This document shows, piece by piece, positions 27,501-36,759 of a stretch of DNA of 64,000 nt. Position 1 is the first letter of the stretch. The number at the start of each line of letters is the position of its first letter. The position numbers and the translations under genes are program-made. The stretch comes from Neoarius graeffei. Its lineage: Eukaryota > Chordata > Actinopteri > Siluriformes > Ariidae. Below the pieces are notes generated by a model that ran no database searches, had not been told where the DNA came from, and saw nothing but the letters and a program-made list of their open reading frames with translations. The DNA lies in contig NC_083575.1 in NCBI RefSeq assembly GCF_027579695.1, forward strand, positions 34,487,382 through 34,551,381, read 5' to 3'.

Positions 27501-29799
27501 TTCATGAGGTCGTCACCTGGAATGCTTTTCAATTAACAGGTGTGCCTCAAGTTAATTGGTGCAATTTCTTGATGCCTTAATGCAGGGGTGTCAAACCTGA
27601 TCCATAAAGGGCCTTGTGGCTGCAGGTTTTCATTCCAGCCATGCAGCAGCACACCTGACTTGGCTCATTCAATCAACTGAACTGTCTTCACACAGTCAAA
27701 TACTTGCAGCCACACCCACCCTTGATTAAAAGGTGGGTGTGTCAGTTGATTGAATAAGCCAAATCAGGGTGCTGCTGCATGGCTGGAATGAAAACCTGCA
27801 GCCACACGGCCCTTTATGGATCAGGTTTGACACCCCTGCCTTAATGCATTTGAGATCAAATAGTAAACACTAAACATACAGTAAATAGCCCTATTCCACA
27901 ACTGTAGTAATCCATATTATGTCAAAAGAGAAACCTCGATCATTAAGATATGAAGTGTGTGGGGTTTTTTTTTAATTAAAAAAAAAACAACAAAATCATT
28001 ATTGAATTGAACTATTGAAGGCATGTCCAAATATTTGACTGGTACTGTATGCAAGAGATCCATTTTGTGGATTAAAGTGAGTTACAGCAGCCAAGTTAGC
28101 TTTTAGGGTTTCTGAAATTTGATTGAATGCCTGCCATGATTGCAACCTGATAAAACTGCACCAGTCCCCTTCCCTCTCTAGTGCTGTAAATGGAGAACAG
28201 CTTCCACTTCAGTCCTTCCCTTAAGATTTTTTTTTTTAAAGTATTAAGCATGGGGTCAAACGCAAGGTCAGCACTTCTTGTTGGCATCCACAGTGGACAC
28301 CAGATATCCTGGCAGTGCCATCACGTTAATGGGCCATATTGCAAGCATATTCCAGCCTCTGTGTTTGTGCTATTCAGGATGTCATAACCTGTCGCTATTA
28401 TACCTGTTTATTACAGGAATGTAATGAGTAGCCAGGAGGTTGTGGACTTTGTAAATGAGAGATTGAAAACAGAAGGAAATGAAGCCAAGCCACTGTCTGC
28501 TGTTATTGAAGAGGTGCGTATGACTTGCTTGATTGTACTATTGTGCTTTATTCTCAAAGCAGTAAAGAAAATACAGTAGTTGGAAGAGCTAATTATGGAA
28601 TAAGAGAAATCAAATCAGGTTTTTTTTTTTTTTTTTTTTTAAGCTGTTAGTTATTTGCAACTTTTCTATTTATCACTCGAGGTACAGGACTGCTGGTCAG
28701 TTAGACCCCGTCCACACGTAGCCGGGTATCTGCTAAATCGAAGATATTTTTCTACGTTTTGGCCTGTCATCCACATGAAAACACATCAAAAACGAATATT
28801 TAAAAAAAACTCCGGGCAAAGTGAAGCTTTTTGAAAACTCTGTGTATGCCTTTTCGTGTAGACAGAGATAACCGGAGTTTTGCGTTTTAGAACATCACAA
28901 TCTGCGCCAAAAAAACGACAACAAATCTGCCCTGACGTCAAACGTGCGACCTTTGTTTACTGCAGAAGCCAGATTAAGCATGGACAAAGAGTAATGGATC
29001 GGAGTAGTGCCTTGAAAGCGTTAATTATTGTGCAGGTGCTATTTACATGTTTAATTTTAGAAGCCCAACTACTGACAAGATTCCCAATCAACGTTTTCTT
29101 GCGTCTTTTGAAGTTTATACTCCAAAATTGTGTTTAGAAGCAATTCTGTCTCCGAGTCTGTCTAGACGAACGAGCTTGGCGCCATGTTTTATGTTTAGGC
29201 GGAAGTGACGCCAACAGAGGGCTATTCTGATGTGATTAGGGGGTAGGATTTGGGGAAATAATGCCATCTACAGGTTTGGAATGCTTATGAATGTGATTGA
29301 AAACGCAGATGTTCGGTTATGTGTGGAAGGGATTTTTTTTCGAAGACGAGGTGGTGTGGATGAAACATTTTTATAAACGGAGGGGGGGAAATGTTCAGTT
29401 TTAAAAATACCTGGCTACGTGTGTACATGGCCTTAATCTTATTTAGAACAAGTCTATATGATTTGTTGATGCTTTTAATCAATCAATACAACCAAGAAAC
29501 TTTTGTTTATCCAATCCTACTTGGTTGAAAACACTTGCTTGGGAATGTTTTTCCACGGCACGTATCCAAAGCTAGACATGAACTGATGGAAATGTTTGTT
29601 TGTATTCCAGCTGCTTGACCACTGCTTGGCACCAGACACATCTGGCGATGGAACAGGCTGTGACAACATGACTTGTATGATCGTCACATTCAGCCCCCAC
29701 ACCGGTAACAACATGGCTGAGAACGCCAAGAAACGCAAGCTGGAGGAGCAGGTGTCCGAGGAGAACGGCAACGACAGCAAAAAATCCAAAACAGAATAA
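9515..29799 (+). CDS. ppm1g: Protein phosphatase PPM1G (PP2C-gamma), complete, 10 exons
   Basis: Metal-dependent Ser/Thr phosphatase of the PP2C family. The family member is nuclear and acts on splicing factors and histones. Exons: 9515-9625, 10012-10081, 10181-10266, 18061-18190, 18282-18739, 19569-19688, 24912-25146, 25242-25371, 28417-28513, 29611-29799. All junctions are GT-AG and in phase, giving 541 codons against about 546 in mammals. The start has a good Kozak context (A at -3, G at +4) and begins MGAYLSKP, a possible myristoylation site. PP2C motifs in order: GWRVSMED (Arg33, Glu37, Asp38), VYDGHGG (about residues 55-61), ANAGDSR, VACDGIW and GCDNMTC, so the metal-binding Asp residues are all present. 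The family's hallmark acidic insertion, rich in Asp and Glu, is encoded by exons 5-6 (about residues 260-325). The tail has basic nuclear-localisation-like stretches KKRKLEEQ and KKSKTE. Intron 4 is only 91 bp, while introns 3, 6 and 8 are swollen by transposons. No disabling change was seen. Confidence 0.97.
9711..9894 (+). repeat. Three tandem 60-64 bp units in ppm1g intron 1
   Basis: Three consecutive copies begin with TGTGCTTTRGGAAGAAGG at 9711, 9771 and 9831. The first two are 60 bp; the third is 64 bp because GATT is repeated once more. Near-identity shows a recent local duplication. Confidence 0.95.
10355..12340. mobile_element. ISL2EU-like element(s), head-to-head palindrome, in ppm1g intron 3
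   Basis: The outer ends AGACCCCTTTCACTGACGTC and its counterpart at 12340 are flanked by AT. They share an inverted repeat of about 80 bp that includes CACCCGAAACCGGAAGTAAA. Around the centre 11365-11366 (CTCT-AT-AGAG) two similar halves are mirrored. Each half carries the N-terminus of a YqaJ-type accessory protein (minus 10895-11251, plus 11516-11758; shared [12 protein letters not shown] and [20 protein letters not shown]). A minus-strand ORF at 11955-12215 is a THAP C2CH finger ([20 protein letters not shown] ... ICSDHF). THAP plus YqaJ is the ISL2EU signature. No full transposase remains. Confidence 0.8.
12506..12616. repeat. Compound (TA)n(CA)n(CG)n(TG)n microsatellite
   Basis: About 60 bp of TA are followed by CA, CG and TG runs. 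The purine/pyrimidine alternation is Z-DNA-prone. Confidence 0.97.
12617..12836 (-). mobile_element. Partial SINE, type B (short 3' module)
   Basis: Head and core remain, while the 3' module TCTGCATTTAACCCACCTGA marks the second subtype seen also at 34340, 38920, 44078 and 61682. The middle is shortened by deletion. Confidence 0.8.
12898..14324 (-). mobile_element. V-SINE split by a TIR element
   Basis: The tail fragment at 12898-12947 and the head and core at about 14104-14324 are in one orientation. Part of the middle is lost and the element at about 12963-14099 lies between. Confidence 0.7.
12963..14099. mobile_element. TIR element with integrase-type HTH fragment and TTTTCTCGAGATC repeats
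   Basis: The ends resemble CTGTGTTCACACT and its complement CTAGTGTGGACAGG, with several GGTATAACTGT/CGGTACGAAA words near both ends. A minus ORF at 13180-13377 ([18 protein letters not shown] ... [12 protein letters not shown]) looks like the N-terminal helix-turn-helix of integrase-like transposases (Ginger/IS3EU type). From about 13470 to 13655 a degenerate repeat of about 35 bp around TTTTGTTTTCTCGAGATC appears, and its inverted copy lies at 13153-13200. Two nested elements are likely. The family assignment is tentative. Confidence 0.55.
14403..14657 (-). mobile_element. hAT-like MITE, sister of 59590-59882
   Basis: Ends TGCTCAACCGGGGTGCCGTC and AAGTTTGAGAAATGCTG match the copy at 59590 in inverse orientation, including CATGATGCATCA-like and AATTTTAATT interior words. 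Confidence 0.8.
14658..15108 (-). mobile_element. Non-LTR retrotransposon fragment (L2/CR1/Rex1 group), RT C-terminal end
   Basis: The minus strand reads [54 protein letters not shown] and [12 protein letters not shown], the conserved region after the RT domain. It is cut at 15108 by the ISL2EU-like element and has one small deletion near SRLDGSV. Confidence 0.85.
15109..17313. mobile_element. ISL2EU-like element in ppm1g intron 3
   Basis: Termini AGATGACTTGCAA and AGACAATCCTTGACTTGC (inverted) are flanked by AT (15107-15108, 17314-17315). GTCCGCCATGATGGTGG near one end mirrors ACCAACATGGCCGAC near the other. Plus-strand fragments at about 15240-15390 encode a decayed YqaJ-type N-terminus ([36 protein letters not shown]). 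A MITE is inserted at 15513-15930. The ORF at 16421-16741 is unassigned. Confidence 0.72.
15513..15930. mobile_element. MITE with GTATCTCACTGGGCTGCGAC ends
   Basis: The terminal inverted repeat GTATCTCACTGGGCTGCGAC is at both ends, and a third, internal copy at about 15655-15676 makes 15513-15676 a hairpin by itself. Non-coding. Confidence 0.85.
18786..19355. mobile_element. MITE, short copy, in ppm1g intron 5
   Basis: Starts near CCCTGTCCACACGTAGCCGG and ends in the inverted ACCCGGCTACGTGTGTACATGG. It is about 90% like the copy in intron 9 (28706-29440) but lacks about 160 bp of that copy's interior. Confidence 0.85.
21442..22727. mobile_element. ISL2EU-like element inside the hAT
   Basis: Termini AGAGGATTTCGACGTGACG and AGAGGTTTTCGACCCACGTG (inverted) are flanked by AT (21440-21441, 22728-22729). 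A minus ORF at 22194-22586 carries the YqaJ-protein N-terminus ([20 protein letters not shown] ... [11 protein letters not shown]). A hairpin with a GC-rich minisatellite fills 21496-21943. Confidence 0.78.
21496..21943. repeat. Long hairpin (about 120-bp arms) enclosing a 33-bp GC-rich minisatellite
   Basis: The arms 21496-21615 and 21823-21943 are near-perfect inverted copies (e.g. GTTTACGTTCAGTCATTTGG and its complement). The loop has five units of 33 bp containing CGAGCGAGCGCGCTCGCTAG then CTCCCAGCCTGCC, with GCTCCC at 21661, 21694, 21727, 21760 and 21793. Confidence 0.95.
25447..25974. mobile_element. Tc1-derived MITE in ppm1g intron 8
   Basis: Inverted ends CACTACCGTTCAAAAGTTTG are flanked by TA (25445-25446, 25975-25976). 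The 528-bp interior has no transposase. Confidence 0.93.
26100..26654. mobile_element. MITE with CCCTGTGTCTGAAATCG ends
   Basis: The inverted termini CCCTGTGTCTGAAATCGC and CCCCGTGTCCGAAATCGC are followed on each side by repeats of ACTATATAG. The flanks TAT and TAG suggest a 2-3 bp duplication (Harbinger-like), not certain. Confidence 0.75.
26754..27469. mobile_element. TIR element with AGGGGTGTTCACAC ends
   Basis: Termini AGGGGTGTTCACACGGC and AAGGGGTGTTCACACAGC (inverted) enclose repeated CACCGGTG-like words. Non-coding. T-rich short flanks suggest a 3-bp target, Harbinger-like. Confidence 0.75.
27583..27838. mobile_element. Palindromic hAT MITE, second 256-bp copy
   Basis: Same length as 2982-3237 and almost the same sequence. 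Perfect 8-bp duplication CCTTAATG (27575-27582, 27839-27846). Confidence 0.95.
28706..29440. mobile_element. MITE, long copy, in ppm1g intron 9
   Basis: Homologue of 18786-19355 with extra sequence at about 28983-29110 and 29148-29245. Ends CCGTCCACACGTAGCCGG and CCTGGCTACGTGTGTACATG. Confidence 0.85.
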
Positions 29800-30680
29800 A
29801 GCTACCACCAGTGTTCACGATACACTTTTAATGCTCTCCTGATGAAGTCAAATCAGACACTGTTTTTCTCGCTACACGACTCAACCGGACTTTTTATGAT
29901 GGATGACTCCCCAAGAAAATATTTTAGTTTGAAATAATTTGAAGGTGCAAGAAAATTGAACTGTATACCAGCCATTTGTCGTCATTTTTTTTTTGTAAAG
30001 AATTTGTTTTGAGACCCTTAACGCATCGACATGAACGAGTGGAGCTGTCACTCAAAGGACAGCAGTCACTTCAGTTAAAAATTGTGAACATTTATGTGAA
30101 CATAGCCTTGTATATAAGTTTTCAAGGAACTACTTGTAATTTTTTTTTTCCATTGTTGGTATCTGTGATGCTCTGCACAATTGTTCAAATACACTTTTTT
30201 GTAAATTGTGATTGATGCAATTGTTTTAAATTTGGAGACAAAACAAGCAGATCAGCAGGAAAGAATAATAAGAGATGAAATCCATGCAAGCTACATTTGA
30301 AACGTTACTAATCAATCCTTTTGTTTGTGGTATGTATCAACAAATGTTTATGTATTTTATCCGTCCTCTTGAGGCTCACAGTGTAACGAGTTTTTTTTTT
30401 TTTTTTCCGGTTCTTGAGTGGACATACAAATTGAATGACTTGATGTCTGCAGAGATTCAGTAGTGCAGCTGTAGGGTGGGAGCCTTCAGTGAGAGCCAGT
30501 CATCTGTACATATGTCTTGTGTCTCCCTCATACAGCTCAATAAGGTTTCTATACAAGGTATTTTGGAAAATATATTTTGGTACTTTTTAGCATCTTTGGG
30601 AGTTCTCTGAGACAACAGTGAACAGTGCTTAGGATGACCTTTTCCTGAAACAATAAACAAGTGGAGACAAACTCGTAATG
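29800..30680 (+). terminator. ppm1g 3' UTR with poly(A) signal
   Basis: Non-coding sequence follows the stop. An AATAAA at 30652-30657 sits about 20 bp before a GT-rich stretch and is the best cleavage signal. The UTR length of about 880 bp is an inference. Confidence 0.6.
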
Positions 30681-30689
30681 TTTTTCTTT

Positions 30690-31092
30690 ACTCAAGCAAA
30701 AAGCCAAGGCACATCAGACGACTGATTATAGATGGAGATAGTATTCTACTGATCAGTCTTGTTTTAAACATAGTCAAGCCTCCTAGTGGGAATAATGAAA
30801 CCTGCAAAATTCTTTCCTATGAAATAATAGTCTGACTGTTAAGCAACAAAAAAAGAGGGGGGAATTGTTCGTTTTGTGATAAAAACAGGAAATTTGGCAC
30901 ACTAGCTCAAGTTGATCTATATAATGATTTAGATATATGGGCATTTGATTCATTCTGGTTGCAAGAAAGAGTGTTCAGGTCAATGTAAATGTATGAAAGC
31001 TAATCTTCAGTGTACAGCGTTATGCTTTTGTGGCAGGGATTGTAATTAGTAATGGCGAGAGGTATTTTTTCAATGCTTTGATATCACATGAT
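30690..31092. other. Non-coding spacer downstream of ppm1g; one arm of an inverted repeat
   Basis: No gene. The stretch 30860-30950 (with AATTTGGCACACTAGCTCAA) is inverted at about 32115-32210. Confidence 0.6.
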
Positions 31093-31468
31093 CATTTCAT
31101 CTCATTATCTCTAGCCGCTTTATCCTGTCCTACAGGGTCACAGGCAAGCTGGAGCCTATCCCAGCTGACTACGGGCGAAAGGCGGGGTACACCCTGGACA
31201 AGTCGCCAGGTCATCACAGGGCTGACACATAGACGCAGACAACCATTCACACTCACATTCACACCTACGCTCAATTTAGAGTCACCAGTTAACCTAACCT
31301 GCATGTCTTTGGACTGTGGGAGAAACCGGAGCACCCGGAGGAAACCCACGCGGACACGGGGAGAACATGCAAACTCCACACAGAAAGGCCCTCGCCGGAC
31401 ACGGGGCTCGAACCCGGACCTTCTTGCTGTGAGGCGACAGCACTAACCACTACACCACCGTGCTGCCC
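31093..31468 (-). mobile_element. V-SINE, near full length
   Basis: Complete head (TACACCACCGTGCTGCC at right) and tail (TCATCTCATTATC at left). Confidence 0.95.
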
Positions 31469-31515
31469 TCACATGATCATATGAATCCATATTAACAGCT
31501 AAAACACTCTTCTGG

Positions 31516-31895
31516 GGGCGGCACGGTGGTGTAGTGGTTAGCGCTGTCGCCTCACAGCAAGAAGGTCCAGGTTCGAGCCCCGTGGCCGGCGAGGGCCTTT
31601 CTGTGTGGAGTTTGCATGTTCTCCCCGTGTCCGCGTGGGTTTCCTCCGGGTGCTCCGGTTTCCCCCACAGTCCAAAGACATGCAGGTTAGGTTAACTGGT
31701 GACTCTAAATTGACCGTAGGTGTGAATGTGAGTGTGAATGGTTGTCTGTGTCTATGTGTCAGCCCTGTGATGAGATGACCTGGCGACTTGTCCAGGGTGT
31801 ACCCCGCCTTTCGCCCGTAGTCAGCTGGGATAGGCTCCAGCTTGCCTGCGACCCTGTAGGACAGGATAAAGCGGCTACAGATGATGAGATGAGAC
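31516..31895 (+). mobile_element. V-SINE, near full length
   Basis: Head-to-head with the preceding copy, 48 bp apart, so both can pair as a long inverted repeat. Confidence 0.95.
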
Positions 31896-32453
31896 GCCCT
31901 TCTGGCAGCCTTTTCATTAATACTGTATCCCTGTGTCATGTGACTAATCATGTAATATCTTTGAGAACAAGAAATTCTCTGAGAGGTAGACGTTCAATGG
32001 GTCATTTTTTGTAAGCAATCTTATAAAAATACCTTGAAAACAAAATTTGTTTAGCCTCGTTTTCACATTAGGTCGATTTTGTACGTGTATTCCAAGGTTT
32101 AGAAGACGAATTTGAAATGCTCTCATATCTAGAATTATTATATAATCTATATTAACTTGAGCTAGTGTGCCAAATTCCATGCTTCTATCACAAAGTGAAC
32201 AATTTCTCACCTTAACAGCCCGACTATAACAGGTGAAAAAGGTTGACTGGCACTGTGTGTGAACAGCTACACTTTTATAATCCAAAATTACTACCATAGA
32301 AAGCCTGCTTCTCTACAGTATCCACCATCACAATATGACAAAAGAAAACAGGTGACTTATGTTGTGAAGGATTCACTGACATGGTTTCGCTCCACTTTGT
32401 CCCATGGGTGGAAGGGCTACGGCAAGTCGGTACAGTGATCAGGCCTATGATGA

Positions 32454-35060
32454 TCACTTCTGTCCTGATGGGAAATGGAAATGGGAAGTCTCTTCCAAGG
32501 GCACAAGGACTCGCTGAGTGGTTTGAGTAAATCCAAGGTGGCCCGACACCTTACAAAAACGCTTTTTTTAAACTTTAGTATCTATGATATCAGTGGTAGA
32601 ATTCTTTGGTAAGTGTTATTAGGTAAACAAGTTGAGTACACAGCTTATCTGTTTGAAAAACACCCAAATTCCCTGCCATTTACACATGAGGTTGGAGTGG
32701 AGTGGGGGGGCAAGAATCACCAGAGTGGTGCTCGATTAAACATTCCCTCCCAGCAGTATGACTCTGCCATCTGTTGAAACATACAAGTCATTACATATAG
32801 AAAAGGGTGTGGCATATAAAACAAGTGTGGTATTCTGGGACAGGAACCCACCCCTCACCTGCATTCTTTTGTGTAGGAATATCAGCTTCTGGTTCAACAG
32901 CTCAATGTCCTGCAAAAAAAAACAAAAAACGTTAGACTCATCTCATTATCTCTAGCCGCTTTATCCTGTTCTACAGGGTCGCAGGCAAGCTGGAGCCTAT
33001 CCCAGCTGACTACGGGCGAAAGGTGGGGTACACCCTGGACAAGTCGCCAGGTCATCACAGGGCTGACACATAGACACAGACAACCATTCACACCTACGGT
33101 CAATTTAGAGTCACCAGTCAACCTAACCTGCATGTCTTTGGACTGTGGGGGAAACCGGAGCACCCGGAGGAAACCCACGCGGACACGGGGAGAACATGCA
33201 AACTCCGCACAGAAAGGCCCTCGCCGGCCCTGGGGCTCGAACCCGGACCTTCTTGCTGTGAGGCGACAGCGCTAACCACTACACCACCGTGCCGCCTCGT
33301 GTTAGACTGGTATTTTTAAAAATGGCATTATTTGTTTCTGAATTTAAGCAGTTCAGGTGAATTCAGACATGATCAGTGGTGAGCTGCTTTAAATTCCTCC
33401 TTTACCTTCACCATCTTCTCATTCTGCTTTTGCTCGATTTGAGGCAGGAGTTCTTCCAGTCTTTCAATCTAAAACAACAGCAATCTTGATATAAATCAGG
33501 CTGCAAAAGATGCACTTATAAACTGAACAGAGATTTGATTAGTAATATAATTTTCCCATTATTTATTAATTAAATGTGACAACAGCACACTTACCCTTTT
33601 CACAATACTCTGTAGCCTTGACTTCAAGCTCCTATTTATCACCGTCACGGCAATGTTTCTGGGTTTTGCATGAACTTCATGTAGACAAGAGACGAGTTTT
33701 ACAAAAACGCATTTAGGATTTAACTGATCATAACTCACATGCAGCAAAACCTTTGTGAGAAACCATACCGTGCTGAAAATATCTGGCCACCTCCAAGACA
33801 TAAGGCCTAAGAGACCAAATGAAAATAATCAATGATGTACGTTATTGGTAATTTAATAGCCTACAGCATGTTGAAACAGGAAAAAGAAAAGTCATATTCT
33901 TTATCGTGCACACAGACGAAACACTATTACATACTGTTAGTACATTCAGGTTGTGTTCCTGAAGTGTGAGAAACTCTATTTGCTTTAAAAACCGAGTCGA
34001 TAAAATGCACATGGGGGAAAATGCCACCTACATTTGTTTGGTGTTCACTGGTATGCAGCCATTCAGAGGGATTAAAAAGCCTTGACTGTTTCGTATCTGT
34101 GATGAGATACGAACGTTTTATTCTTTCAGTAGAATTTCATATGCAGTTACATTATATGAGGTAGTACAATACGAATAAAAATAACCAATTTTTATTCATC
34201 AGTCCTCAGCCACATTTCTAGAAATACCTTGAAGGTGACCTGAGCAACGTCCAGTCTGAAAGAATGAGCTACAATCTGTGAAGAAATGGAAAAATGGATT
34301 ACCTCAGAAAGCAAAGAAAATAAAAAAAGAAAGCACAACTTTGTTCATCACACACTTGTGAAATTTCCTCTCTGCATTTAACCCATCTGAAGCAGTGAAC
34401 ACACACATGCGAGCAATGAGCACACACACATACATATATAGATACCCAGAGCAGTGGGCAGCCATGCTAACAGTGCCCAGGGAGCAGTTGGGAGTTAGGT
34501 GCCTCGCTCAAGGGCACCTCAGCCCAAGGCCGTCCCATATTAACCTAACCGCATGTCTTTGGGGGAAACCGGAGCACCCAGAGGAAACCCCACGCAGACA
34601 CGGGGAGAACATGCAAACTCCACACAGAAAGGCCCTCACTGGCCGCTCGGTTTGAACTCAGAACCTTCTTGCTGTGAAGCGACCGTGCTAACCACTACAC
34701 CACCGTTCCGCCCAAGAGAAGAAGAAGGAGAAGAAGAGGAGGAGTACCTGTCTCACTGTGGTAATTTTTGTCCCTCTGGGGATGTGAACTTCTCTCAGAG
34801 CTATAACTCTGTCATCTACAAAACAACCAGTCATCACTCAGTAATGCAGAAAACTCAATGTATAGCTTCACTGCACTGATTCATGCGTGGCATGACTTCA
34901 ATGCCAATCAATCTATCAATGAATGAAGGAAGGAAGGAAGAAATCTTTGCTAACTAACTCAACCTGCACAGCTCACTCATATTGTTGTCTCTATCAGCTG
35001 CACCTGTTAAAAGCTGAGGGCTCTTTAAACCCTCTTACAGCCACTTCTAGCATCCAACAT
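32454..35060 (-). CDS. Unrecognised eight-exon gene, coiled-coil C-terminal half
   Basis: Rebuilt by splice sites and phase on the minus strand. Exons (plus-strand coordinates, gene order): 35039-35060, 34748-34815, 34228-34275, 33931-34027, 33595-33806, 33406-33468, 32859-32909, 32454-32549. Each internal junction is AG/GT and the phases join without a stop, giving 218 residues plus TGA. The best-supported exons are the last four: ...FSTVWFLTKVLLHV..., IERLEELLPQIEQKQNEK, DIELLNQKLIFLHKRMQ and VSGHLGFTQTTQRVLV. Exon 2 contains ALREVHIPRGTK. Exons 6-7 form an amphipathic, Leu/Glu/Gln-rich coiled coil. No signal peptide is evident and I recognise no domain. The gene is tail-to-tail with ppm1g (ends about 1.8 kb apart). 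Exon 1 (MLDARSG) and the donor of exon 4 are the weakest calls, because a donor 4 bases upstream in the transcript would break the phase. It could also be a decayed gene. Two SINEs sit in its introns. Confidence 0.6.
32936..33297 (-). mobile_element. V-SINE in an intron of the minus-strand gene
   Basis: Lies between exon 7 (32859-32909) and exon 6 (33406-33468) of the unnamed gene, in sense orientation to it. Its tail starts about 27 bp upstream, in transcript order, of exon 7 and abuts that exon's acceptor tract. Confidence 0.93.
34340..34714 (-). mobile_element. SINE, type B
   Basis: V-core plus the B 3' module (CTCTGCATTTAACCCATCTG, GGGAGCAGTTGGGAGTTAGG). It lies in intron 2 of the minus-strand gene. 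Confidence 0.9.
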
Positions 35061-35070
35061 CAAGACTGAA

Positions 35071-35094
35071 TATATATATATATATATATATATT
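35071..35094. repeat. Short (TA)n tract just upstream of minus-gene exon 1
   Basis: Twelve or so TA units are about 10 bp upstream of the proposed start codon on the minus strand. If the start is right, this lies in the 5' leader or core promoter. Confidence 0.9.
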
Positions 35095-35557
35095 TAACAG
35101 CTCAACCATTTACTGAAGTGAGTTGTTAAAGCACTGAGACATAAATAAAAGGGAAATTCTGAACTTATGTACCATGCATAGACTGGGTGTTGCTATGGTA
35201 ACCAAGACGCTCAAGCACAAGTGTCCTCCCTTATAAATCAGATTTGAATTAAATATTTAAAAATAATAATAATAACAGTAAATAAAAATAGCACAATTAC
35301 TGGAAAGCCTTACAAACCATTAAGGTCAAGCCTCTTCAGTGCAATCCATACTGACACATGTGTATTTTCTGTATGAGCCATCGGGCCGCTGAGCTGAGTG
35401 ACTGAGTTCACACTGCTGCTGTTTCAGACCACTGAGCTCGATAGAAAATCTGGAGAGCTCATTGGCTTGTCAGAGTGAAGCCAGCTGCCCGCCATCTTAC
35501 GACTCACATCGCGGAGCGGAACTGTCATTTAGACTACTGGAAGCTACACAAAATTAG

Positions 35558-36060
35558 TATAGGTAATCGTATGGGGCCGAGTAAAATTAAGGATTAATTT
35601 CACGAGCCGGGGCGGCACGGTGGTGTAGTGGTTAGCGCTGTCGCCTCACAGCAAGAAGGTCCGGGTTCGAGCCCCGTGACCGGCAAGGGCCTTTCTGTGC
35701 GGAGTTTGCATGTTCTCCCCGTGTCCGTATGGGTTTCCTCCGGGTGCTCCGGTTTCCCCCACAGTCCAAAGACATGCAGGTTAGGTTAACTGGTGACTCT
35801 AAATTGACCGTAGGTGTGAATGTGAGTGTGAATGGTTGTCTGTGTCTATGTGTCAGCCCTGTGATGACCTGGCGACTTGTCCAGGGTGTACCCCGCCTTT
35901 CGCCCGTAGTTAGCTGGGATAGGCTCCAGCTTGCCTGCAACCCTGTAGAACAGGATAAAGCGGCTACAGATCATGAGATGAGTTTTCGAAGTTTTGAAAA
36001 TTTTCAAAACTTCGAAATCACGAGTGAAATTGATCCTTAATTTTACGAGGAACCATACGA
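35558..36060. mobile_element. Hairpin MITE with a V-SINE inserted
   Basis: The left arm GGTAATCGTATGGGGCCGAG and following TAAAATTAAGGATTAATTTC pair with the right arm ending at about 36060. The hairpin tip is CGAAGTTTTGAAAATTTTCA at about 35990-36015. The SINE at 35610-35982 sits in the stem. Confidence 0.8.
35610..35982 (+). mobile_element. V-SINE inside a hairpin MITE
   Basis: Full length, tail GATCATGAGATGAG, so the SINE is younger than the MITE. Confidence 0.94.
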
Positions 36061-36061
36061 T

Positions 36062-36725
36062 TACTTGTTTATAATATATAGGGCCAAATTCATACTTCGG
36101 AAGCCATTCAAGTTCACAACATTTGTTATTCACGTTTTCTGAACCAATCAGGGCGCACGTTTGAATCAGTTTCTAAAGCATTCCTTGTTTTCGCAAATCT
36201 CTCGCTTTTCCCTTGAGGACTTTTCGTGATTCTTGAAAAGTAACATCTTTCAGGATTGATCCCGGATATTTCTCTTGTCTCAGATGCCGATCCAATGCTG
36301 CCTGCATTACTTTAAGAGAGTCTGGTTCGTAGTTTTCCCCATTTTCTTTCCTCACTTCTGCATAAAACTGTGATAGCACCTTGTCTAACTCACAGCATTC
36401 ATATGCCACTAGAGAGGCGTTTATTTGTCTTTCTGCGGCCCATTTCTTAAACACGGAAAGCCAAAAATTTGTACTTTTTTTTGGCATTTTCATTTTTGCT
36501 TGCAGCTTTCAATTGGTTTATCATTTTTTCGTCAAATATAGCGAAACGCGACCTTGCTGAGTCAGCTATTTTGTTGACAAAATTTGCTAATTTTTGCAAC
36601 CGTAACCAAGCAACGAACTAGCCAATAGCATTTCAGAAATACGGCCCCGTGTTAAGGGAAAAAGCCCTCCTTGATTGACCAATCAGAATTGAGTAATTTG
36701 GCCCTATGTATTATAAGACAAGTTA
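36062..36725 (-). mobile_element. TIR fragment with DUF3504 (KIAA1958-like, Crypton-derived) N-terminal ORF
   Basis: Inverted ends around TATAGGGCCAAATT at 36077-36090 and 36696-36710 extend outward through ACTTGTYTATAATA. The minus ORF 36173-36493 reads KMPKKSTNFWLSVFKKWAAE, QFYAEVRKENGENYEPDSLK and MQAALDRHLRQEKYPGSIL, the N-terminal module of Crypton-like tyrosine recombinase relatives (KIAA1958-like). The catalytic domain is absent. Confidence 0.75.
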
Positions 36726-36759
36726 TTCATGGAGTTGGTGAGAAAAATTAGAAGAAAAA

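Larger units (their letters stand above)
26011..28042. mobile_element. Tc1-derived non-autonomous element hit by three insertions
   Basis: Ends CCAGTCAAAAGTTTGGACA and CCAGTCAAATATTTGGACAT (inverted) have TA flanks. The backbone pieces (e.g. AATTATGTGATGGTGTTAAT, ACCAGCTTCATGAGGT, AATTAACAGGTGTGCCT) are separated by elements at 26100-26654, 26754-27469 and 27583-27838. No transposase is left. Confidence 0.82.

Noticed and set aside
31516-31600. tRNA-like A and B boxes in SINE heads
   Set aside because: The boxes are present, but the acceptor stem and 3' end of a tRNA are missing and the units continue into the SINE core.
32404-32517. Plus-strand ORF starting MGGRATASRYSDQAYDD
   Set aside because: It overlaps in antisense the last exon of the minus-strand gene, which has a matching splice acceptor and phase.
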